This document shows, piece by piece, positions 1-6,651 of a stretch of DNA of 64,000 nucleotides. The position numbers and the translations under genes are program-made. The stretch's first letter is position 1. Each line of letters begins with the position of its first letter. Under the pieces are notes generated by a model. That model made no database searches. It saw nothing but the letters and a program-made list of their open reading frames with translations, and was not told the DNA's origin. The stretch comes from a virus, in the IMG/VR virus record IMGVR_UViG_3300035210_000189, positions 88,441-152,440 of that record; one strand, given 5' to 3'.

Positions 1-146
1 CATTTAGGGTTGGCTATTGTCCTCACCCCTTTTTTTGGATACCTACGTTAAAAAAATTAAAAAAAGGTCTTGAATACGGTTGAAAGGTTTGCTAGAATGG
101 CTACATTGAATGAGACGACAGCTTCAATGTCACTCAGAATTGTAAC
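1..146. other. Window edge, no gene seen
   Basis: No open frame with a ribosome site is visible. A perfect 8-bp hairpin (103-110 with 123-130) lies just upstream of the first tRNA-like element and may belong to the same RNA. Confidence 0.4.
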
Positions 147-268
147 GCGGGTGTGTGAGTGTAATAGGAGAGTTGGCCTTCCGTCCTTGAATAAAGGTTG
201 CTCTACCGTTAAGGCGTGCGTGCCTTGCAACATCGGTAACGTAGGTTCAAATCCTGCCATCTGCACCA
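147..268 (+). ncRNA. tRNA-like element 1, ends in CCA
   Basis: The 3' half is that of a tRNA: a T stem 241-245/253-257 around TTCAAAT, an acceptor strand 258-264, discriminator A and CCA (266-268). The best 5' partner is GCGGGTG at 147-153, giving seven pairs with two G-U. The interior is too long (122 nt) and folds into other hairpins, such as 217-221 with 226-230-type AAGGC/GCCTT, rather than a standard D and anticodon arm. It may be a degraded tRNA, a class II tRNA with an insertion, or a tRNA mimic. The 5' end is uncertain. Confidence 0.4.
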
Positions 269-399
269 AATTGTTGTTGTGTTGAAACTTGTTTTATGCT
301 ACAATGATTTAAGTTGAGAATTAACCGAAATGCTGGATCATTTCTGTTAAAAGTAGGTGATTCAGGTAGACCTAGCTTCTTCTCTTACTCTGAACCAAT

Positions 400-473
400 C
401 GGTGAAACGCTCAAATGGTGAGCAAATGGTGTTGTAACCATACTCGTGGGTTCAAGTCCTACTTCACCGGCCA
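400..473 (+). tRNA. tRNA or tRNA pseudogene with abnormal anticodon arm
   Basis: A cloverleaf is nearly complete. The acceptor is CGGTGAA/TTCACCG (7 perfect pairs), the D stem GCTC/GAGC (409-412, 420-423), the T stem GTGGG/CCTAC around TTCAAGT, discriminator G, and CCA at 471-473. The anticodon stem that pairs best (426-430 with 437-441) leaves only six loop bases, or eight if the last pair opens, so the identity cannot be read safely. A four-pair stem with an eight-base loop would expose TGT (Thr-like) or GTA (Tyr-like). It could be a frameshift-type tRNA, a decoy or a decayed gene. Confidence 0.55.
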
Positions 474-479
474 AATTAC

Positions 480-508
480 TTGATTGTTGTGATGACTTGT
501 GGTATAAT
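480..508 (+). promoter_or_regulatory. Sigma70-type promoter for structured RNA
   Basis: TTGATT (480-485), 17 bp, TATAAT (503-508). It starts right after the tRNA-like gene and faces the hairpin modules, with no convincing ORF immediately downstream. Confidence 0.65.
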
Positions 509-529
509 CATCCCATCAAACGAATTCGG

Positions 530-681
530 AGCCTTCGCCATAGAGGGTTGGACAGCAGCGGTGTCGCGGGCAAGCTGTCACGAAAGGTGAGAATCAACTC
601 CCTTTCATAGTAATGAAGTGCATCAGAGATGAGTTTTTCTCTTGATTAAAACGCTTGGGTGAAGCGGCCTTTGTTACGAAC
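530..681 (+). ncRNA. Structured RNA module 1
   Basis: A stretch without a credible ORF but rich in hairpins: GACAGC/GCTGTC, CTTTCAT/ATGAAG and CATC/GATG. Its 3' part carries the repeated block GATTAAAACG followed by hairpin CGCTT-GGGTG-AAGCG (652-666) and GCCTTTGTTACGAAC. That block recurs in modules 2 and 3 with compensatory changes. Function unknown. Confidence 0.5.
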
Positions 682-695
682 TTGATTGTCAATTA

Positions 696-754
696 GCGAA
701 GGAATTATAGTCCTAGTGGCTATGATTAAAACGGTTAGGTGGACTGGCCTTCGT
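696..754 (+). ncRNA. Structured RNA module 2, three-way junction
   Basis: An outer stem GCGAAGG/CCTTCGT (696-702, 748-754) closes two hairpins. These are ATTATAG/CTATGAT (704-710, 720-726) and CGGTT-AGGTG-GACTG (732-746), separated by a TAAAA linker. The second hairpin covaries with those of modules 1 and 3. The shape resembles a tRNA reduced to acceptor, one long arm and one T-like arm. Confidence 0.5.
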
Positions 755-772
755 TAAGACCAAATTAAAAGG

Positions 773-801
773 TTGTTATTTACAGGTGGTTGATGTATAA
801 T
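773..801 (+). promoter_or_regulatory. Sigma70-type promoter
   Basis: TTGTTA (773-778), 17 bp, TATAAT (796-801). It drives module 3 and probably the small gene at 1040. The leader starts AAACGAATACGGAG, almost the same as the leader after the promoter at 480-508. Confidence 0.6.
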
Positions 802-836
802 AGCGGTCAGTTAAACGAATACGGAGAACCACTTAA

Positions 837-890
837 ATGGTTCTGAATGGTAGCGGTGGTCGGGCGAGCCATTGTAAGAAGGAGAGGTGA
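837..890 (+). CDS. Possible 17-residue leader peptide
   Basis: ATG follows a CGGAG ribosome site by eleven bases and reads MVLNGSGGRASHCKKER before TGA. It precedes structured module 3. Nothing else supports translation, and an overlapping frame from 847 is longer but lacks its own ribosome site. It is listed only because leader ORFs recur in this window. Confidence 0.2.
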   Translation: MVLNGSGGRASHCKKER

Positions 891-909
891 TTTCTTAGTC
901 CCTCTCTTA

Positions 910-975
910 GCAACAAGGGCATTGTGGGTGCTGTTTTCCTCGATTAAAACGGTTGGGCGAACCGGCTCTTGTTGC
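910..975 (+). ncRNA. Structured RNA module 3
   Basis: Outer stem GCAACAAG/CTTGTTGC (910-917, 968-975), eight perfect pairs, closes a region with GATTAAAACGG and hairpin CGGTT-GGGCG-AACCG (950-964). Compared with modules 1 and 2, the stems change on both sides and keep pairing, while the loop stays RGGYG. It sits in the leader of the 1040 gene. Confidence 0.5.
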
Positions 976-1039
976 AAACCCTATTCCAAAGAGTTGTCGA
1001 TGACAGCTTTTTTTCTTTTTAACAGTGATGGAGATTGTC

Positions 1040-1252
1040 ATGATTGAGAATAACGAATTTGCAACTGAGTATGCTGGTCAGCTTGTTTCTTACCTGACGG
1101 CTGAGCAACGACAAGCTGTCTTTGCTCATATTGAAACGTTGTTTGATAAAGATGCCATTGCTTGTATGAAGGCTGATGCTCAGCAGATTGTTGAAATGCG
1201 TGCGGATATGGATCGTCGTCTTGCTGCAATGGACGCAAAAACAGCAGTATAA
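1040..1252 (+). CDS. Small helical protein, unknown
   Basis: A 70-residue acidic, probably all-helical protein (MIENNEFATEYAGQLV...). I chose ATG 1040 because GGAG lies six bases upstream; the upstream ATG at 1028 has no ribosome site. No family recognised. It is the only convincing ORF among the RNA elements and shares its transcript with structured module 3. Confidence 0.7.
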   Translation: MIENNEFATEYAGQLVSYLTAEQRQAVFAHIETLFDKDAIACMKADAQQIVEMRADMDRRLAAMDAKTAV

Positions 1253-1267
1253 GCTACACCTTTTTAT

Positions 1268-1342
1268 TGCCGAATAATCATAGGGGAAGCAGGTAACTGT
1301 GTAATCTATGATGTCGTAGGCTAGTCCCTACTTCGGCGGCCA
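1268..1342 (+). ncRNA. tRNA-like element 3, non-cloverleaf
   Basis: Acceptor TGCCGAA/TTCGGCG (1268-1274, 1332-1338; one G-U), discriminator G and CCA at 1340-1342, with a T-like arm GTAGG/CCTAC (1316-1320, 1327-1331) around a six-base loop. In place of D and anticodon arms, one long arm is formed by a perfect 7-bp stem ATCATAG/CTATGAT (1277-1283, 1306-1312) enclosing CAG-GTAA-CTG. It would not read a codon in normal fashion and resembles a tRNA mimic more than a tRNA. Confidence 0.45.
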
Positions 1343-1480
1343 GATTTGCTGTAGGCTCTTGTAGCCTGTCCGACCGGGTTGTGACCGGGCAGAACCAGAC
1401 GGTTCCCACCTTTGGGTGGAGTCGATAAGGCATAGGTAATCGGTTCCTATTACAGTGATGAATTTTAGAAAGAAGAAGTT
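1343..1480 (+). ncRNA. Structured noncoding stretch
   Basis: No ORF. Hairpins AGGCT-CTTGT-AGCCT and CCACC-TTTG-GGTGG and further inverted repeats follow each other closely. It may be the 3' part of one RNA that includes the tRNA-like element. No terminator is seen before the next gene. Confidence 0.35.
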
Positions 1481-1662
1481 AAAAAGACGAAGATAAAAAG
1501 ATGAAGATGTAATTGCAAGCGGCTTGAACCGTGCGAAGAAAGAGGAAAGGCTTACGTTCCTACTTGCAACTTTTAATTAAACTTAAAGAGAGATATAGAT
1601 TATGCCTACATACGAGAGAATCTGGACACGATTATAAAATGTTAACCCTAGGAGGGTCAATT

Positions 1663-1833
1663 ATGTCCAGAAGTGTAAAAGGTAGTAAAGGTTGTGGTTA
1701 TGAGTATTGGTCGAAACGTCCAATGTGCTATTCTTCTCCCGGTCGTTGGGCCAAGCAGAAATGCCATCGGATTGAAAGACAGCAAGACAAAGATTTGATT
1801 AGAGCTGAACTTAAAGATTGTCACGATCTTTAA
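1663..1833 (+). CDS. Small conserved phage-type basic protein
   Basis: 56 residues from ATG 1663, preceded by a perfect AGGAGG. The pattern MSRSVKGSKG..YEYWSKRP...PGRWAKQ..HRIER recalls a family of small proteins found in many large tailed phages; this recognition is from memory of the pattern. Lys/Arg-rich, so nucleic-acid binding is possible. The longer frame from 1531 has no ribosome site and is rejected. Confidence 0.75.
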   Translation: MSRSVKGSKGCGYEYWSKRPMCYSSPGRWAKQKCHRIERQQDKDLIRAELKDCHDL

Positions 1834-1995
1834 TCGTTCACACAGAGCAAGACCTGCATTAAGCTAAGACTGGCAGCTTGATACGGGAATTATACCGGCC
1901 CAGCGGTTTAGCAGAGCGATAGGAGCAATCCTTGACCGTAGAAGCAGTGATAATCGGTGACTTGGTGGTGGAAATAGCAACCACATAGTACAAAA
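1834..1995. other. Noncoding gap before terminator
   Basis: No ORF on the + strand. Short inverted repeats such as GGTCAAGG-type pairs are present. It may be the structured 3' untranslated region of the preceding gene. Confidence 0.3.
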
Positions 1996-2021
1996 AAAAG
2001 ACTTCTTCGGAAGTCTTTTTT
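1996..2021. terminator. Bidirectional terminator
   Basis: AAGACTTC-TTCG-GAAGTCTT with A-run and T-run on either side, between convergent genes. Confidence 0.85.
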
Positions 2022-2027
2022 GTTTGT

Positions 2028-2660
2028 TTACATTTTAAATTTTCTTTTGTTTTCACTTTTTGGCTTTGGTGTTTCTCTGTTGGCTAACAAATTAATCCAC
2101 TGCGTGTCTTCACGGCCTTGTTTGTCAGCACCATGATACAATTTCACATCACCAAACAATTTCGAATCTTCAAGTATTTTTGATAATTCTGGTATGGTGT
2201 AGTAGCTGAAAAACCTTCCTTTTGGATCGCTAGATTCACCTTCACCACTTTTGAAGCTTGCATAGATCTTTCCGCCTTCTTTCATGCTGTCAGCAATTTT
2301 CAATAAAGTGGTTTTCAATTCTTCTTTGTTCAAGTGCAACAATGACGCCATACACCACACACCATCAAACTCACATTTCCAGTTTATTTCTGAGAAGTCT
2401 TTGTGTTCAACTTGTACACCAGAATTGCTTTTTGCTATTTCAACTAGTTCTTTGGAAGCATCCATGCCTTGCACATTGAAGCCAAGATTTTTGAAAGCGA
2501 TTAAATCACGTCCTGAACCACAGCCAGCGTCTAAGATCTTTGCCCCAGCAGGCATGTTCTTGGTAAATTCCTTGTGGAGATCGGATATGTCCAAGTTGAT
2601 AGTGCTTTGAGCATATTCATCAGCATTCTTATTGTAGTAATCTATTGTCTCTTTATTCAT
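2028..2660 (-). CDS. Class I SAM-dependent methyltransferase
   Basis: 210 residues with the Rossmann SAM-binding motif I ILDAGCGSGRDL (about residues 42-53), an acidic strand-2 end (GMDAS) and the post-motif region FDGVWCMASLLHL typical of the Methyltransf_11/25 group. The C-terminus is Lys-rich. The substrate cannot be told; small-molecule or protein methylation fits better than DNA methylation, since no DPPY or PCQ motif is seen. It stands alone against the direction of its neighbours and ends at a shared terminator. Confidence 0.85.
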   Translation of the reverse strand: MNKETIDYYNKNADEYAQSTINLDISDLHKEFTKNMPAGAKILDAGCGSGRDLIAFKNLGFNVQGMDASKELVEIAKSNSGVQVEHKDFSEINWKCEFDGVWCMASLLHLNKEELKTTLLKIADSMKEGGKIYASFKSGEGESSDPKGRFFSYYTIPELSKILEDSKLFGDVKLYHGADKQGREDTQWINLLANRETPKPKSENKRKFKM

Positions 2661-2705
2661 AATTATCTTTATTGTTGATTATTTACATTGTACCACATTT
2701 TTTTG

Positions 2706-2734
2706 TTGTTTAAAGGTTTGGAAAGTGCTATAAT
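2706..2734 (+). promoter_or_regulatory. Sigma70-type promoter
   Basis: TTGTTT, 17 bp, TATAAT (2729-2734), upstream of the gene at 2767. Confidence 0.65.
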
Positions 2735-2766
2735 CTACGCATACAAACACACAAAGGTGCTTTACC

Positions 2767-3033
2767 ATGATCAGTGAACGAGTTTCGGTTGATAACTATG
2801 TAGTTCGTTTCTACACCAAAGTAGAAGATGCCCGTGATGCTGCAAAATACGAACACATGCAAGTATGCCAGTATGGTCATGATAACCGTTTTGTTATCAC
2901 TCCTGACAAAGATGCTGAACATCCAGAATTGATTGATACCACGGGCGTCATTTTCAGCCAGCGTTCGCAAGAAAATGATGGTCAGGTAAAGCTTTGGATG
3001 ACTGAGTTTGTTGCTGAACTCACCGTTGTCTAA
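2767..3033 (+). CDS. Unknown 88-aa protein
   Basis: A compact mixed alpha/beta sequence beginning MISERVSVDNYVVRF. No family recognised. It is monocistronic, with its own promoter and the terminator at 3078-3110. An AAAGGTG ribosome site precedes the ATG. Confidence 0.75.
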   Translation: MISERVSVDNYVVRFYTKVEDARDAAKYEHMQVCQYGHDNRFVITPDKDAEHPELIDTTGVIFSQRSQENDGQVKLWMTEFVAELTVV

Positions 3034-3077
3034 GTAGGAACTGCTGGGGAGCAGGTAAGACCATTAGGAGCCGTTGT

Positions 3078-3110
3078 AAAAACCTCGCACATGTGAATGT
3101 CCGGGGTTTT
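3078..3110 (+). terminator. Rho-independent terminator
   Basis: AAAACCTCG paired with CGGGGTTTT (one G-U) followed by T's. Confidence 0.65.
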
Positions 3111-3130
3111 TTGTTGTCTATAAATAAGTA

Positions 3131-3159
3131 ATGACATTTAAAAACACCTTTGGTATACT
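3131..3159 (+). promoter_or_regulatory. Sigma70-type promoter
   Basis: ATGACA (3131-3136), 17 bp, TATACT (3154-3159), upstream of the gene at 3192. Confidence 0.6.
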
Positions 3160-3191
3160 GCACCCATACTAATTAATTCGGAGTAACGACA

Positions 3192-3413
3192 ATGACCAGT
3201 AAACTTAACAAAAAAATTGATGAAGAAATGGCAACCTTTATGGCTAAGATGGAAGCTGGATTTACACCTGACGCTGCTTTTAAAGCTGTTCTTCGACGTA
3301 TCCTTAAAGAACAAGACCGCGATACTCGCCATGCGTGTGCAGAGGCTGTTATGCAGACTTATAGCACGGGTGAAGCTCATGATGCTTGTATAAATTGCAA
3401 TACGTTTGATTGA
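3192..3413 (+). CDS. Unknown 73-aa helical protein
   Basis: Mostly helical and charged, starting MTSKLNKKIDEEMATFMAK, with a C-terminal CINC pair that could bind metal. TTCGGAG ribosome site at the ideal distance. Monocistronic with terminator at 3445-3470. Family not recognised. Confidence 0.75.
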   Translation: MTSKLNKKIDEEMATFMAKMEAGFTPDAAFKAVLRRILKEQDRDTRHACAEAVMQTYSTGEAHDACINCNTFD

Positions 3414-3444
3414 TATAAGCACACAAGATAATGTCTATATTAAA

Positions 3445-3470
3445 AGAGCCGACGAAAGGCTCTTTTTTTC
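3445..3470 (+). terminator. Rho-independent terminator
   Basis: AGAGCC-GACGAAA-GGCTCT followed by a T-run. Confidence 0.85.
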
Positions 3471-3530
3471 GTTTAGCCCTTTTATTTGTTAGTATTTGAT
3501 ATATAATAGTTGCAAACTAAGGAGTGTATT

Positions 3531-4214
3531 ATGTTTAAATTAATGGCGGTTCTTTTCTCGGGATTATTCCTTACTGGTTGTGCCGTTCATGACATCGGTA
3601 AAACATTGGACAGAAAGAAAGATAATTATTCCATTCTTGAAACTGTTCATGAGCCACAAAACAATTTGAACTATGTCCGGTTTGAAAGTCGTAAAACAGA
3701 TGGAGCAGACACTTACTTTACTGTTTCCAGTGGTGTTCAATGGAACGATGACTATGTGGTCGCTTTAAAAACCACTGAAAGTGAGAATGATAAGTTTGCC
3801 TGTCTTGATGCATGTGGGGTTGTCTTTATCAAGAAACATAAAACAGCACCCGTGCCTGAATGGCGTCACCGTGTCAGTAACGAGCCTGTTATTTTGTTAG
3901 GGGCTTCTGATGAAGTTGACGAAACGTTTGTTTTTAAATCAATGGACATTGATGTTTCTGCTATCAGTGCTGACATTACACCTTATCCAGTTTATGCAGT
4001 TCCTACAACGATTGTTGAGAATAATGCAGAAGGTGGCCCTGTTTATGGGAATGACGGTAAAGTGATTGGTATCATTTCTGGCTTCGTCAACACAGTGGAT
4101 GATACAGGTGAACGATTAACCTATCTGGATGGTTTTGATTCTGGTTATTTTGCTTTGTATATTCCATACAGTGAATTGATTAGAGCATGGGATTTAGTCA
4201 AACCTGTTAAATGA
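3531..4214 (+). CDS. Lipoprotein with degenerate trypsin-like fold
   Basis: 227 residues. Hydrophobic N-terminus and lipobox LFLTGC (lipidated Cys17), so it should be exported and lipidated. The C-terminal part has the chymotrypsin-family active-site surrounding EGGPVYGNDGKVIGIISG, but Glu167 stands where the nucleophilic Ser would be, and no catalytic His is seen near SGVQWNDDYVV. It is a paralogue of the protein at 5662, sharing SGVQWN.DYVV and KTAPVPEWR. Probably a non-catalytic binding protein of the periplasm. Start ATG 3531 follows AAGGAG; the frame open from 3510 is ignored. Confidence 0.7.
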   Translation: MFKLMAVLFSGLFLTGCAVHDIGKTLDRKKDNYSILETVHEPQNNLNYVRFESRKTDGADTYFTVSSGVQWNDDYVVALKTTESENDKFACLDACGVVFIKKHKTAPVPEWRHRVSNEPVILLGASDEVDETFVFKSMDIDVSAISADITPYPVYAVPTTIVENNAEGGPVYGNDGKVIGIISGFVNTVDDTGERLTYLDGFDSGYFALYIPYSELIRAWDLVKPVK

Positions 4215-4230
4215 TTAGTGGATATTTAGA

Positions 4231-4252
4231 AAAGGACTGCAGAGTCCTTTTT
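4231..4252 (+). terminator. Rho-independent terminator
   Basis: AAAGGACT-GCAG-AGTCCTTT plus T-run; the same stem is reused at 5577. Confidence 0.85.
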
Positions 4253-4335
4253 TATTGCTTAAATTTTGGTTTTTATTTACTTATAGCGTGCTTTATGTTA
4301 TGATAAGCCATCTAAATCAATAGGTAATCGAGCAA

Positions 4336-4920
4336 ATGAACCCAATTCCATCCGATATCTACAAATCCATGATTCTTAGCAATCCTTCCATTCATAAGTG
4401 GCGTATGGATTGTTTGTTTACTATTTTCTTTGATGCGAAATCACACTTTTCGTTTTCGACAGATGGTCATATCGTGCCCGCTTTTGATTTAAAACCGAAT
4501 CAATCAATGAACCACGATCCTAAGCCTTATGCGAAAACCTTGAAAGGATCTAAGCTTTCTAAAAAAGAGATTGCATTTCGTAAAGAATATGAACAAAAAC
4601 TTTATCTTTTTATTGAAGCCAACATTGATGAGATTTCCAAATCTCCGGCTCATTTCAATGAACGTCATCGAAGCTATGATAACAACTATCCAGCAAGCGT
4701 TATTACAAAAGAATCACTGTTTTTCAATTTGCCTAAAAAGGTTGCTCCGGTTTGGATTGAAGAACTAAAATTCATTGCCCAAAATGGATCTTCGGCTTTG
4801 TGGAGAGAGTTTTGTGGTGAATATGGTTCGACTGATGATAACACGATTTGGAAAAGTCAAGAAGCTCATGAGCTGCACCGGAAAATTTGGTCAATTGTTA
4901 AACAACTTGAGAAGGCATAA
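4336..4920 (+). CDS. Unknown protein, paralogue of the next gene
   Basis: 194 residues, no signal peptide, no recognised domain. Aromatic-rich beta region near residues 25-55 and a helical C-terminus containing DDNTIWKSQEAHELHRKIW. The product of 4926 shows the same layout (..CLFTIFFDAK.. with ..VFFCKGTG.., and DDNTIW with SDTAIW), so the two are probably diverged tandem duplicates. Five bases separate them, so they form a two-gene operon ending at 5577. Confidence 0.7.
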   Translation: MNPIPSDIYKSMILSNPSIHKWRMDCLFTIFFDAKSHFSFSTDGHIVPAFDLKPNQSMNHDPKPYAKTLKGSKLSKKEIAFRKEYEQKLYLFIEANIDEISKSPAHFNERHRSYDNNYPASVITKESLFFNLPKKVAPVWIEELKFIAQNGSSALWREFCGEYGSTDDNTIWKSQEAHELHRKIWSIVKQLEKA

Positions 4921-4925
4921 TTAAT

Positions 4926-5564
4926 ATGACAACTGTACATGATTGTGTTAAAGATGCTATGATTAACTATAATTCAATTTTTGCCACTCGTTGGCATGTG
5001 CTTAAGCATGTATTCTTTTGCAAGGGGACAGGCTATCAATGGTCTGGCGACAGTATTTATTGCACAGCTCAAAGCTCTGATCGACGTTGGAAGGTAAGTC
5101 GCAAAGCACCACTTTCTGTTCGTGATTTCATGGTTTTTTTTGATGAACAAGAAAGTAAACGGAAAAATAATACAAATTATCCATTTCAAAAAGATGATGC
5201 TGTGGTTGCTTTGAATCGTAAATTTCTGGCGTTCCATGCTAGTTTCTTGGTTGAACATATAGATGAATTGGTTGATAGCCAGATTGCTATTACTGATGAT
5301 GATTTGCCTAAAAAAATTCACATTGATGGTGGCAATAGTTTGTTTTGGCATCCACCAGAACAAATGGCAAAAGATTGGCGAGACGCTTTGGTCGAGGTCG
5401 GTACCATTATGTTGGAACTTATCAAAAATCATTATGCTAATGGTGATGACAGTGATACGGCTATTTGGTCTTGCAACGTGACCAAGAAAACTTACTTTCA
5501 AATGAAAGAACACGTTGAGTTGGTCAAAACAAAACAATATAAAGCCAAAAAGAAAAAAGCTTAA
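4926..5564 (+). CDS. Unknown protein, paralogue of the previous gene
   Basis: 212 residues, beginning MTTVHDCVKDAM and ending in a Lys-rich tail (KAKKKKA) that could contact nucleic acid. Weakly similar to the 4336 product throughout (WSGDSIYC, WRDALVEVG, SDTAIWSC). No known family recognised. Translation is probably coupled to the upstream gene. Confidence 0.7.
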   Translation: MTTVHDCVKDAMINYNSIFATRWHVLKHVFFCKGTGYQWSGDSIYCTAQSSDRRWKVSRKAPLSVRDFMVFFDEQESKRKNNTNYPFQKDDAVVALNRKFLAFHASFLVEHIDELVDSQIAITDDDLPKKIHIDGGNSLFWHPPEQMAKDWRDALVEVGTIMLELIKNHYANGDDSDTAIWSCNVTKKTYFQMKEHVELVKTKQYKAKKKKA

Positions 5565-5576
5565 TCATTAACTATT

Positions 5577-5598
5577 AAAGGACTGAATAGTCCTTTTT
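5577..5598 (+). terminator. Rho-independent terminator
   Basis: AAAGGACT-GAAT-AGTCCTTT plus T-run. Confidence 0.85.
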
Positions 5599-5600
5599 TG

Positions 5601-5629
5601 TTGCTTATCTTTTAGTTTTTTGATATAAT
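5601..5629 (+). promoter_or_regulatory. Sigma70-type promoter
   Basis: TTGCTT (5601-5606), 17 bp with a T-rich spacer, TATAAT (5624-5629), for the lipoprotein at 5662. Confidence 0.7.
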
Positions 5630-5661
5630 AACGACCTCATAAACCAACATAGAGAGTAATC

Positions 5662-6387
5662 ATGTTCAGACATATCGTTATTGCTACGATTACCAGCTTG
5701 ATTGTTGGTTGTTCGTTTAATCCCTTCAATTCAGAAGCTGAACGAGCAAAACAGCCCATTGATGGACTTAAAAACTATAATGTTGTGCAAGACGCCAGTG
5801 TTAATATGGGCGGTAGAGAACTGAGCTTTATCACTTTTGAGAAAACTGTTGAAGTTGTGGTTAATCAAAATGGAAAGATGATTAAAGACTCTCAATCACA
5901 ATATGCCAGTGGTGTTCAATGGAATGAAGATTATGTGGTGACGACCAAAAATGTCGATTTTGCAGACGGGTCTGTTCAGCCATGTATCAAAGATTGTGAG
6001 ATTCAATTTATCAAACGAAAAGCAACCGCTCCGGTTCCTGATTGGCGTTCTCATGTTGTTAATGAGCGAATCACCTTTGTAGGGATTGAAAGTGAAGCTC
6101 GTTTTCGTGCTGAATTTGGCATGGATTTGAACGTTAAAACCTATACTGAAACCAATACCGGCACGTTGCTCAATGTAGCCGATAATCAAATTGTTAACGG
6201 CATGTCAGGTGGTCCAGCTTATGGTCTGGATGGTAAAGTCGTTGGTATTTTGACGGGTTCGACTGAAACGATAAATCTTCGTAATTCAACCAATCGTAAT
6301 TTGAGTGGACGTGGTGAACACTTGTCAGTCTATCTTTCTTATGAAGATGTTCAGAAAGAATGGGAAAAATTTCAACAATCACATTAA
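5662..6387 (+). CDS. Lipoprotein with trypsin-like fold, Ser retained
   Basis: 241 residues; lipobox SLIVGC (Cys17). The sequence GMSGGPAYGLDGKVVG around Ser182 matches the G-x-S-G-G-P block of chymotrypsin-fold serine proteases. In the His position the sequence reads YVVTTKNV, so a classical triad is not evident. Paralogue of the 3531 lipoprotein, which has lost Ser as well. It could be a protease using another His, or a binding protein. Its presence beside a phage-encoded Lgt suggests an envelope role. Confidence 0.7.
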   Translation: MFRHIVIATITSLIVGCSFNPFNSEAERAKQPIDGLKNYNVVQDASVNMGGRELSFITFEKTVEVVVNQNGKMIKDSQSQYASGVQWNEDYVVTTKNVDFADGSVQPCIKDCEIQFIKRKATAPVPDWRSHVVNERITFVGIESEARFRAEFGMDLNVKTYTETNTGTLLNVADNQIVNGMSGGPAYGLDGKVVGILTGSTETINLRNSTNRNLSGRGEHLSVYLSYEDVQKEWEKFQQSH

Positions 6388-6411
6388 TTATTTTAATATT
6401 AGGAGAATACA

Positions 6412-6621
6412 ATGGAAGCTAAACTTAAAGAATATCAAGCGATGACTGAACGTTTTCGTGTGTTGGAAACCGAAATCCTGACATCCATTCAAGCCGTGGG
6501 AAAAGCCAAAGGCTTTAATTGGTCGATTCACTCTATTTCTAATTTGTTTGTTGGTGCTGACTACGTTTCTTTTAAAGTCAATGGTCTGCCCAAACGTCTT
6601 GAAATGCATGAGGTTGTTTAA
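6412..6621 (+). CDS. Unknown 69-aa protein
   Basis: Helical N-terminal half (MEAKLKEYQAMTERFRVL) and a beta-like C-terminal half. AGGAG ribosome site. It follows the lipoprotein gene by 24 bases and is likely cotranscribed. No family recognised. Confidence 0.7.
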   Translation: MEAKLKEYQAMTERFRVLETEILTSIQAVGKAKGFNWSIHSISNLFVGADYVSFKVNGLPKRLEMHEVV

Positions 6622-6651
6622 TATCCATCATTTTAATTAAAGGTTTTCTCC

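Noticed and set aside
57-269. Minus-strand 70-aa frame (MVQMAGFEPT...)
   Set aside because: Antisense of a tRNA T-arm/acceptor; this 'MAGFEPT' type frame is a usual artefact over tRNA genes.
847-1047. 66-aa frame over RNA module 3
   Set aside because: No ribosome site, covers a covarying RNA structure, unnatural composition.
4974-5537. 187-aa minus-strand frame
   Set aside because: Shadow of the 4926 gene, which has operon context and a proper start.
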